From an uncultured bacterium (lineage in GTDB: Bacteria; Cyanobacteriota; Vampirovibrionia; Gastranaerophilales; Gastranaerophilaceae), in assembly GCA_900554095.1 (NCBI GenBank), contig USGC01000078.1, forward strand, positions 1 through 7,928: a stretch of DNA of 7,928 nt. Reading direction: 5' to 3'. The position numbers and the translations under genes were made by a program. The notes under the pieces are model-generated. The model was not told the origin of the DNA and made no database searches. It saw only the letters and a list, made by a program, of their open reading frames with translations. The first letter of the stretch is position 1; the number at the start of each line of letters is the position of its first letter. Shown here in pieces: positions 1 to 5,723 of this stretch.

Positions 1-279
1 ACATGCGCAGATGGCGTACTAAATTGTTACCCAAAAACTTCAGACGGCGGCAAAACTTGGTTTACATTTAGATTTAACCCTATTGATACCAGATATGATA
101 CTCATTACAAAAAGGGCTTGGAACCTTGGTGCTATCACTCTTCACCTGATGAAAATTACTTAATTAATGATACAGCGCAAGGTTGTAATACAACAAGTCC
201 TAATGAACACGCCCTCTGCGCTAAGTTAATCCAGATGAACGGCTGGAAAATTCCGGACAATTATCCTTTTAAATTTTAA
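1..279 (+). CDS. C-terminal end of a cysteine-rich protein, possibly prepilin/pseudopilin-like (5' truncated by the window)
   Basis: An open frame enters at base 1 and runs to a TAA at 277-279, giving 92 residues of an unknown total length. The fragment has five cysteines (fragment residues 2, 9, 44, 62, 73), many aromatic and Asn/Asp residues and no membrane segment, which suggests a secreted, disulphide-stabilised globular domain. It ends in GWKIPDNYPFKF. I recall similar 'GWKI..DYP' endings in prepilin-type (N-terminal cleavage/methylation) proteins of Gastranaerophilales; that is memory-based family resemblance, and the diagnostic N-terminal methylation segment lies outside the window. 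Its 3' end overlaps the convergent lgt gene by 11 bp. The reading frame is well supported; the identity is weak. Confidence 0.5.
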   Translation, partial: TCADGVLNCYPKTSDGGKTWFTFRFNPIDTRYDTHYKKGLEPWCYHSSPDENYLINDTAQGCNTTSPNEHALCAKLIQMNGWKIPDNYPFKF

Positions 280-1060
280 CACGCTTAAAAACAAAAAATA
301 ACATTACAATGCCGACTGCAAAAATTACGCCCGATATAATCTGTGCAACAGGAATACCGGAAATATTCAGCGCACTGTCAATCCTGATTTGTTCAACCGC
401 AAATCTGGCGACTGAATACAATATTAAATACATTGCCAATGTAAAGCCCGGTCTTTTAACATTATAGCGTTTATAAATAAAAAACAAAATTACAAATATC
501 ACCAAATCCAAAATACTTTCATACAAAAATGCAGGGTGAAAATACTCGTAGTTCATAAATGCCGCCGGCCTGTCTGATGGAGGAATATAAAGCTTTAAAA
601 ACCCATTATAGGGCAGACCGAAGGCCTCTGAATTAAAAAAGTTTCCCCATCTTCCGATAGACTGTGCAAGAATGGTTCCGACAGAAAATGCATCAAGAAG
701 TTTTAAAACAGGCACTTTAGATTTTTTTGCAAAATAAATTAACGCCCCAATCCCCGCCAAAATTGCGCCGTGAATAGAAAGACCTCCTTCTCTTATATTA
801 AAAATACCGCCCAAATGCCAAAAGTAATACGGGAAATTTAATATACAGTAATAAAGCCTAGCCCCCAAAATTCCGGCCACAACAACGTATGGCGAGAATT
901 CCCACAAAACATCCGGCTCTTCAACATCAGAATATTTCTTAAAAATAATGTATGCAGCATAAATTCCCACAAAACAGGCAGCCGCAAGAATTATGCCATA
1001 GTAATACACGGGAAAATCAAATAAACTAAAAGCAATGTCCCCGGGTGATTGTAAAATCAT
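269..1060 (-). CDS. lgt: Prolipoprotein diacylglyceryl transferase
   Basis: Lgt transfers diacylglycerol from phosphatidylglycerol to the lipobox cysteine of prolipoproteins in the cytoplasmic membrane, the first step of lipoprotein maturation. The 263-residue product has the usual family length and many hydrophobic membrane segments (about residues 18-40, 55-75, 97-110, 182-196, 206-220, 234-257). The family signature GRWGNFFNSEAFG is at 136-148, with the Arg equivalent to E. coli R143 at position 137. The GGLSIHG stretch at 92-98 carries the conserved His (97), and ARF at 218-220 matches the site of E. coli R239. HPAFLYES at 175-182 is also typical. The ATG lies 2 bp after the stop of the TPR lipoprotein gene, with a weak AAGG ribosome site inside that gene's last codons, so it is probably translated by coupling. 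Its 3' end overlaps the convergent gene at 1-279. Confidence 0.97.
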   Translation of the reverse strand: MILQSPGDIAFSLFDFPVYYYGIILAAACFVGIYAAYIIFKKYSDVEEPDVLWEFSPYVVVAGILGARLYYCILNFPYYFWHLGGIFNIREGGLSIHGAILAGIGALIYFAKKSKVPVLKLLDAFSVGTILAQSIGRWGNFFNSEAFGLPYNGFLKLYIPPSDRPAAFMNYEYFHPAFLYESILDLVIFVILFFIYKRYNVKRPGFTLAMYLILYSVARFAVEQIRIDSALNISGIPVAQIISGVIFAVGIVMLFFVFKRVKI

Positions 1061-1062
1061 TT

Positions 1063-1653
1063 CTATGCCTTAGAATTTTCCTCATTATTTTTTGTACGTT
1101 CAAGATTAAGTTCGTCAATTTTTTGGCGCACATCATCACCATCTTTAATATCTACACCTTTTTGAAGGTACAATCCGTACTGCTTAACTGCATCTTCAAG
1201 AAGTGTATCTATTAATTTCAATGTTTCAGGTGTCAGAACAAGTTTATCTATATCCGGAATTTCTTCTTCTTTCACTTTAACCGGCTGACCTGCATTATCT
1301 AATTTTAATTCACCTTTGGCCAAATCTGCGGCATAGTCTTCTTCTGCAACAGCCAAAGAGTAGTACGCATCAGCAAAATCAGGATTTAGCGCAATTGCTT
1401 TTTTGTAAGCTTCTATAGCGTTGGGGTAATCTTCCGCTGCGGTGTATGCAACAGCTAAATTGTAGTGAGATTCAAAAACCGTATCATCCAGGTCTATACT
1501 TGATTTCAAACGTTCAATTGCATTTGTGTAGTCGCCTTGGTCAATAAATGCTTTTGCCTTATTGTTAAGCTCCTGCACTGCAAAATTATTTATACATGCT
1601 GTAGATACAACTGAAATAAACAAAATACTTACAAGTAAAAGTGCTTTTTTCAT
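1063..1653 (-). CDS. TPR-repeat protein, probable lipoprotein
   Basis: The 196-residue product starts with a lysine pair and a hydrophobic stretch (residues 3-16) leading to STAC, with Cys20 as a plausible lipidation site. The -3 residue is Ser rather than the usual Leu, so this is a non-canonical lipobox; cleavage by signal peptidase I is the alternative. After it come TPR repeats: TPR1 at about 27-60 (QGDYTNAIERLKSSIDLDD), a very typical TPR2 at 61-94 (NLAVAYTAAEDYPNAIEAY), and a third repeat starting at 95. The first helix of this third repeat appears separated from a possible second helix (about 147-165) by a charged insertion. The C-terminal tail is acidic and Asn/Lys rich. TPRs act as protein-binding scaffolds at the envelope; the partner is unknown. 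It is the first gene of a two-gene unit with lgt, 2 bp apart, preceded by AAGAGG at 1664-1669 and by a strong predicted promoter. Confidence 0.85.
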   Translation of the reverse strand: MKKALLLVSILFISVVSTACINNFAVQELNNKAKAFIDQGDYTNAIERLKSSIDLDDTVFESHYNLAVAYTAAEDYPNAIEAYKKAIALNPDFADAYYSLAVAEEDYAADLAKGELKLDNAGQPVKVKEEEIPDIDKLVLTPETLKLIDTLLEDAVKQYGLYLQKGVDIKDGDDVRQKIDELNLERTKNNEENSKA

Positions 1654-1690
1654 TGCTCATCATCCTCTTTTATTAATTGTTGTAAAACTA

Positions 1691-1719
1691 ATTATAAAAT
1701 AAGCATTAATATTTGGCAA
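1691..1719 (-). promoter_or_regulatory. Predicted sigma70-type promoter for the TPR lipoprotein-lgt unit
   Basis: On the minus strand, TTGCCA (revcomp of 1714-1719) is followed by a 17-bp spacer and a perfect TATAAT (revcomp of 1691-1696). This matches the sigma70/SigA consensus in 11 of 12 positions with optimal spacing. The start point would fall near 1684, leaving a leader of about 30 nt that contains the AAGAGG ribosome site. Its -35 element overlaps that of the opposing promoter. This is a prediction from sequence only. Confidence 0.7.
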
Positions 1720-1742
1720 ATTTTATAAATTTAAGTTACAAT
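1713..1742 (+). promoter_or_regulatory. Predicted sigma70-type promoter for the eight-gene rightward operon
   Basis: TTGGCA (1713-1718) is followed by an 18-bp spacer and TACAAT (1737-1742), five of six matches in each hexamer. Transcription would start near 1749, giving a leader of about 47 nt before the ATG at 1796. The -35 lies on an 11-bp near-palindrome (1711-1721, ATTTG-G-CAAAT) that also holds the -35 of the leftward promoter. An alternative, weaker -10 (TATAAA, 1755-1760) exists downstream. Confidence 0.6.
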
Positions 1743-1795
1743 TAACATAGAAAATATAAACCGTCCATGTAAACTAATTTTAATAGGAGAAAAAT

Positions 1796-2071
1796 ATGTC
1801 TGATGATAAAGTAATCAGATTAGGCGAAAAAAGAGAACATACGCCTAAAGCGACTAATTCCGAAAAAGAAGAGATTAAAGACAATGCTGTCTATTGTAGT
1901 TTTTGCGGCAGACCCAACACTCAGGTGCTTAAAATGGTTAAGGGACCCGGTGTTAATATTTGTTCAGAATGCGCTATGATTGCTGTGCAATACTTGATAT
2001 TAAACGATAGAATGCCTTCTGCTGATGCTCAAAAAATACTTGATGCGTTTTGGGGGACGGCAAAAAGATGA
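1796..2071 (+). CDS. Stand-alone ClpX-type C4 zinc-finger protein (no ATPase domain)
   Basis: This 91-residue protein carries the ClpX zinc-binding domain and little else. Four cysteines (34, 37, 56, 59) form C-X2-C-X18-C-X2-C, the ClpX spacing, within YCSFCGRP and KGPGVNICSEC, which match the start of ClpX closely. In ClpX this domain dimerises and binds adaptors and substrates (for example SspB, lambda O, MuA). Here it is preceded by a charged, probably disordered leader (1-30) and followed by a short helical tail (60-91), then a stop; there is no Walker A/B sequence downstream in any frame. The start has a strong AGGAGA site at 1785-1790. The stop codon overlaps the next gene's ATG (ATGA), implying translational coupling. 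It could be an adaptor-binding decoy or regulator of ClpX, or have taken on an unrelated zinc-finger role; function is inferred. Confidence 0.9.
   Translation: MSDDKVIRLGEKREHTPKATNSEKEEIKDNAVYCSFCGRPNTQVLKMVKGPGVNICSECAMIAVQYLILNDRMPSADAQKILDAFWGTAKR
2052..2057 (+). promoter_or_regulatory. Ribosome binding site favouring the ATG at 2068
   Basis: A GGGGGA run lies 10 nt before ATG 2068 and sits inside the end of the zinc-finger gene. The upstream in-frame TTG at 2050 would put this purine run inside the coding region and has no good site of its own, so the ATG that forms the ATGA stop-start overlap is preferred. Confidence 0.55.
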
Positions 2072-3669
2072 CAGATACCTTAAAACAGCTTAACCCTTTT
2101 GAAATTAAAACTATTATTTTAAATATAATTTCAAAGTTCAGTAATATTGATGACCTGGGCGTTTTAAAAAACCTTGACATCTCTATTTTGGATGCACAAA
2201 ATGACAAAAAGACTATTCAAAAGGTGCTGTTTAAAGAGCTTAACAATGCAAAACCAGAAAATGAACATATCATTCGTGTTTTATTAGAAAGATTTGCAGT
2301 CAAAGAGGAATTAACTGCGCATTTGTGGACAATGCTCAAGAGCAACATAGTGGCAAACGAAACAAAAATAGTAGCACTTAACTTTTTAAGAGATTTGGAC
2401 AGTAGCTGGAGTTATGAGGAATGCGGCAGTTACCTTAATAACCCCGATGAACTTATTGATTCAGACACAAAATTTCTTCTGAAAAACGCTATCATTAATC
2501 CTGAAGTACAAATAGATTTTCTGGATTTTATGAATTCTTTAACAAGTAAAGATAAAATAATGCTTATTCAATCTCTTGGTAATGATTACAGCGAAGATGC
2601 GCTGGCAAATATTTTAATACCGGTATTTCTCGCAGATCCGTCTTGTGAAGAAGCTACAGAGGCATTGGAAATATTAGGCGGCTCAAAATCACAGCTTGCG
2701 TATCATGCGCTAAATTCAGCCTATGAATACGTGGATGACAACATTAAGCCTCTTGTCAAGAAAAATCTTTCTAAGCTTAAACTCTCAGGGATTAGAGAAG
2801 ACAACTCCCATGAATTCTATAAAAAGCTTCTGATTAACTCTAAACCTTACAAATTCTGCGCAACTTACCCTGACGGACATGGCAATCAAGCTTTAATTTT
2901 TACAAGGCAGAACAGTGAAGAAAGAATTCAGTTTGTCGCTGTCGTAATTGATGATTACAAGGGAGTTAAGGATTGTTTTGGCTTTAACGATATTTCAAAG
3001 TTCGAATGCGACAAAATTATTGAAAGATTTTACAACGAAGACACGGTCCTAAATCTCTCCCCGTCCGGATTGAAAACTATATTACAAAATGCAGAAAAAT
3101 TATCTAAAAAATTTCCATACGAATACATCTGCTGGAAAAACCTGCTTGCTGACATCGAAATAGATCATATAACAATTAAAGAAATCCTTTCAAATAACTT
3201 AAGCCCCGGCAGTCTTGACAAAAATGACGTCAAAAAGCTTGAGACAGATGAATTTACATTACACTGGTTCTTAGACTATTCATACAGTGATGAATTTGAT
3301 CAAATGATTGACAGACTTAACATAAAGCTTCAAAATCCCGCTAATAAGCCAGATTTTGAAGAAATTGCCCAAGAGAATTTACATAAAATTTTCTATCCGG
3401 AAGAACGCAGAGTTTGGAGTGAAAGGCTCTTGATGAGCACGTATTTAAAACTTCTCACCGGTGAAAATGAAACAGCTCAAAGAATTTACAGCCTATACTT
3501 TGACGAAAAGGCAAAAGATGAATTTTTTACAAATATTATAAGAAAAAGCATTTATGAGTATTACTTTGCGCTCAAATACAACACAGAGTTAAACAACGGC
3601 AAATTCAGCCTTAATGAGCTTGATTACATAATAAAACTTATTGAAAGCAAGTGGGTGAAAAATGTATAA
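2068..3669 (+). CDS. Large helical protein with an embedded GNQAL-type domain, function unknown
   Basis: I do not recognise a named family for this 533-residue protein. Residues 1-240 read as a series of amphipathic helices resembling a degenerate HEAT/ARM-type solenoid. A different, beta-rich looking segment follows at about 255-310, with the well-ordered motifs DGHGNQALIFTR (269-280) and VVIDDYKGVKDCFG (292-305). The remainder (310-533) is again helical, with an FYPEERRVWSERLL stretch (442-455) that looks conserved. There is no signal peptide or membrane segment, so it should be cytoplasmic. The ATG overlaps the stop of the zinc-finger gene by 4 nt, and its own 3' end overlaps ruvX by 8 nt, so the three are probably made together. 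A HEAT-like solenoid suggests a scaffold or adaptor. An extended version starting at TTG 2050 is possible but less likely. Confidence 0.85.
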   Translation: MTDTLKQLNPFEIKTIILNIISKFSNIDDLGVLKNLDISILDAQNDKKTIQKVLFKELNNAKPENEHIIRVLLERFAVKEELTAHLWTMLKSNIVANETKIVALNFLRDLDSSWSYEECGSYLNNPDELIDSDTKFLLKNAIINPEVQIDFLDFMNSLTSKDKIMLIQSLGNDYSEDALANILIPVFLADPSCEEATEALEILGGSKSQLAYHALNSAYEYVDDNIKPLVKKNLSKLKLSGIREDNSHEFYKKLLINSKPYKFCATYPDGHGNQALIFTRQNSEERIQFVAVVIDDYKGVKDCFGFNDISKFECDKIIERFYNEDTVLNLSPSGLKTILQNAEKLSKKFPYEYICWKNLLADIEIDHITIKEILSNNLSPGSLDKNDVKKLETDEFTLHWFLDYSYSDEFDQMIDRLNIKLQNPANKPDFEEIAQENLHKIFYPEERRVWSERLLMSTYLKLLTGENETAQRIYSLYFDEKAKDEFFTNIIRKSIYEYYFALKYNTELNNGKFSLNELDYIIKLIESKWVKNV

Positions 3670-4069
3670 AGTAATGGCGTTGGATGTTGGAACAAAAAGA
3701 ATAGGAATAGCTCTAAGCGATTATCTTCTGATGATTGCAAACGGGCACAGCTATATTGCCCGTCAGCCTGAAGAAAAGGCTATCAAAGAAATAGAAAAAA
3801 TTGCAAAAGAAAACAATGTAAAAAAAATTGTTGTAGGAATTCCGTTCAACATGGATGGCACAGCAGGCGCTCAGGCGCAAGATTGCAAAAATTTTTCTTT
3901 AAAAATTACCGGATTTGAGGTAATATACGAAGATGAACGTCTTACATCAGATGCTGCTGAAGAAAATTTAAGAGCAAAAAATATAGACTTTAGAAAAGAC
4001 AAAGGACTGGTTGATATTGAAAGTGCTTGTATTATACTGGAACAGTACCTTGCACGTAATATAAAATAA
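3662..4069 (+). CDS. ruvX: RuvX/YqgF family nuclease (pre-16S rRNA processing, Holliday-junction resolvase-like)
   Basis: The 135-residue length is typical of YqgF/RuvX, an RNase H-fold protein implicated in maturing the 5' end of 16S rRNA and proposed as a Holliday-junction resolvase. All family blocks are present: ALDVGTKRIGIALSD (6-20) with the first catalytic Asp at 8, VVGIPFNMDGT (57-67), EDERLTS (90-96) with the acidic pair before Arg, and VDIESACIILEQYL (117-130) with the last Asp at 118. The start codon lies 8 nt inside the end of the preceding gene, which has a GGGTGA-like purine stretch just upstream. The DUF1292 gene follows after 13 bp; the same ruvX-DUF1292 adjacency is known from Firmicutes (B. 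subtilis yrrK-yrzB). Nothing essential appears to be missing. Confidence 0.96.
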   Translation: MYKVMALDVGTKRIGIALSDYLLMIANGHSYIARQPEEKAIKEIEKIAKENNVKKIVVGIPFNMDGTAGAQAQDCKNFSLKITGFEVIYEDERLTSDAAEENLRAKNIDFRKDKGLVDIESACIILEQYLARNIK

Positions 4070-4082
4070 AAAGGAGAACATA

Positions 4083-4352
4083 ATGGAAAACGAAGAAAAA
4101 CAATTAATTGAAACTGTTGACGAAGAAGGAAACGTAATTAACTTTGAACTTTTTGATATCGTAGAAGTTGATGAACAAGAATATGCCCTTCTTCTTCCAA
4201 CTGAAAGCGAAGAAGGCGAAGATGATGAAATCGTTCTTATGAAGTTAACAAAAGACGGCGAAGATTATTTGTTTGAAACAATTGACAACGATGAAGAATT
4301 TGAAAAAGTAGCAAAATACATCGAAAGTTTAGAAGAAGACGAGGAAGAATAG
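4083..4352 (+). CDS. DUF1292 (YrzB-like) small acidic protein
   Basis: An 89-residue, extremely acidic protein: 36 Asp/Glu against 5 Lys and no Arg. It has the DUF1292 pattern: a TVDEEGNVINFELFDIVE start, an EYALLLP beta strand (33-39), an acidic loop, EIVLMKL (49-55), YLFETIDNDEEFEKV (62-76) and a Glu-rich tail. The family function is not established; in Firmicutes it is encoded beside ruvX (yrrK-yrzB), and this neighbourhood is kept here. A strong AAGGAGA site (4071-4077) sits 5 nt before the ATG, the best ribosome site in the operon, so this protein may be made at a higher level than its neighbours. Its stop is 1 nt before the TTG start of the Clp_N protein. Confidence 0.88.
   Translation: MENEEKQLIETVDEEGNVINFELFDIVEVDEQEYALLLPTESEEGEDDEIVLMKLTKDGEDYLFETIDNDEEFEKVAKYIESLEEDEEE
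4341..4345 (+). promoter_or_regulatory. Ribosome binding site supporting a TTG start at 4354
   Basis: GAGGA within the last codons of the DUF1292 gene lies 8 nt before TTG 4354. Starting there gives a first line, (M)FEKFTEKA, that aligns directly with the MFERFTEKA start of ClpC proteins, so the TTG rather than an internal ATG is the start. Confidence 0.75.
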
Positions 4353-4353
4353 T

Positions 4354-5721
4354 TTGTTTGAAAAATTTACGGAAAAAGCAATAAATGTAGTAAGTACAGC
4401 CCAAAAATGTGCTAATGAAATGCATTCAAAAAATATTGTATCAGAACACCTTTTATTAGCGCTTTTTATCGAAGCTAAAGGAATACCTTTAAAAATCTTC
4501 AAAACATACAACATTAAATACGAAGATTTGAAAAGCGAAATTGAAAAAAGCTTGAATACAACTGACAATGTTTGTGCAAACACAGTGCCTATTTTCAGCG
4601 ATCACCTGAAGGAATTACTCAAAAATGCACTTGATTTGGCAAATAAATCAGGAAACCCAACTATACTTTACGAACATTTATTTCTTGCCGTAATAAACGA
4701 TCGCAAATCTAACAACATGAGAATTCTTGAAGGTCTCGGGTTTGATGTTATGAAATCAAAAATTCTGCTTGAAAAGCTTGTCCAGCGGAAGACTAAGATG
4801 CTTTATCACCCGGAAATTGACGACAACAAAGAGGTTGAGCCAAACAAATCAGCAGAAACTGATGCAATATTTGACAGCGAGGCGTCCGCAAAAGTTTTTG
4901 AGCGCGCTGTTGCCAAGTTGTCAGCTTCTAACTATGAAATTCTCGGTACTGAACAAATTATTTCGTCAATCCTTGAAGACAAAGATTCTGAATTAGCTAA
5001 AATCCTTAGTAGTTATGGAATTACGGCAGAACTCTTTGAAGACAAGCTTGCTCAAATTCAATCACGCCAGGCTGAGTACGAAAACCGTCAAATCATTTTT
5101 ACTCCAAACGCTTTCAGAACAATGAATTTAGCACTGCAAACAGCTAAAGAACTCGGTTCATCAGTCGTTTTGCCGGAACACATCGTACTTGGGGTTCTGA
5201 AGGCTAAAAAAGGGCTTGCATATGATATTTTCAAAGAATTCAAGGTTAACGATGATGACGTTGCACATGCAATTATTAAGCCAATCGAAAAACAAATGCC
5301 GGAAACGCTTACTATTTTACGTTTAGCCAAAGAAGAAGCTCGGCGTCTGGGCCGCAACATTGTAGGCACAGAGATGTTTCTTTTAGGAATTATAGGCGAA
5401 GCAACCGGGCTCGGCGCTCAGGTCTTGAATGAACTTGAAATTAACATAAAAGATGCAAGAAAAGAAGTTGAAAGTTTAATAGGATTTGGCAACGAGTATT
5501 ATGACAGTGAAATAGTATTTACAAAACGCGCCAAAAGAGTTTTGGAAAAAGCCTGGGAACTTGCAAAAGCTGAAAATAAATCCCGCATAGGTTCTGAACA
5601 CATGCTGCTTGCTCTAACAAGCGAGCCAAGCTGTCTTGCCATGAAAACTCTTGAACAATTAGGCGTTGATGCTGTCGAAATCCGTGAAGGAATTAAAATT
5701 CTACAGAATAAAGATAATTAA
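4354..5721 (+). CDS. Protein of three tandem ClpC-type N-terminal (Clp_N) modules, without ATPase domains
   Basis: The 455-residue protein is built from six Clp repeats, which pair into three Clp_N modules: roughly 1-145, 171-313 and 317-450. The conserved Glu of each repeat (VSEH 31, LYEH 107, GTEQ 200, LPEH 275, GTEM 340, GSEH 415) recurs at 76, 75 and 75 residues within pairs, as in ClpC, and at 93 and 65 between pairs. The start (FEKFTEKAI) and the last module (LAKEEARRLGRNIVGTE, FTKRAKRVLE) are the most ClpC-like. No Walker A, Walker B or ClpP-binding loop is present. ClpC N-domains bind adaptors such as MecA and, in B. subtilis, phosphoarginine through E32 and E106; the positions equivalent to these are kept in all six repeats. 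Likely roles are adaptor, substrate receptor or decoy for Clp proteases; known N-domain-only relatives include M. tuberculosis ClpC2. It is 1 nt after the DUF1292 gene and 2 nt before tilS. Confidence 0.93.
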   Translation: MFEKFTEKAINVVSTAQKCANEMHSKNIVSEHLLLALFIEAKGIPLKIFKTYNIKYEDLKSEIEKSLNTTDNVCANTVPIFSDHLKELLKNALDLANKSGNPTILYEHLFLAVINDRKSNNMRILEGLGFDVMKSKILLEKLVQRKTKMLYHPEIDDNKEVEPNKSAETDAIFDSEASAKVFERAVAKLSASNYEILGTEQIISSILEDKDSELAKILSSYGITAELFEDKLAQIQSRQAEYENRQIIFTPNAFRTMNLALQTAKELGSSVVLPEHIVLGVLKAKKGLAYDIFKEFKVNDDDVAHAIIKPIEKQMPETLTILRLAKEEARRLGRNIVGTEMFLLGIIGEATGLGAQVLNELEINIKDARKEVESLIGFGNEYYDSEIVFTKRAKRVLEKAWELAKAENKSRIGSEHMLLALTSEPSCLAMKTLEQLGVDAVEIREGIKILQNKDN

Positions 5722-5723
5722 TT

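Noticed and set aside
2050..2067. TTG at 2050 as start of the 533-aa protein
   Set aside because: It would add six residues (starting MGDGKK) that contain the apparent ribosome site for the ATG at 2068; the ATGA overlap start is more likely.
1796..2071. Zinc-finger gene as a broken ClpX (pseudogene remnant)
   Set aside because: No ATPase sequence follows in any frame, the gene has a strong ribosome site and promoter, and its stop forms a precise ATGA overlap with the next gene, all of which indicate an intact small protein.
1974..2207. Minus-strand ORF of 77 codons
   Set aside because: It lies opposite the zinc-finger and 533-aa genes, has no ribosome site or recognisable motif, and is explained as a shadow of the real frames.
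4237..4583. Two minus-strand ORFs (4237-4425 and 4329-4583)
   Set aside because: They are antisense to the DUF1292 and Clp_N genes, rich in Phe/Leu as expected from complementing Lys/Glu codons; not real genes.
4769..4996. Plus-strand ORF in another frame inside the Clp_N gene
   Set aside because: No family resemblance, no ribosome site, and the Clp_N frame is clearly coding through the same stretch.
5088..5369. Minus-strand ORF of 93 codons
   Set aside because: Antisense to Clp repeats 4 and 5, with Arg/Ser-rich composition typical of a shadow frame.
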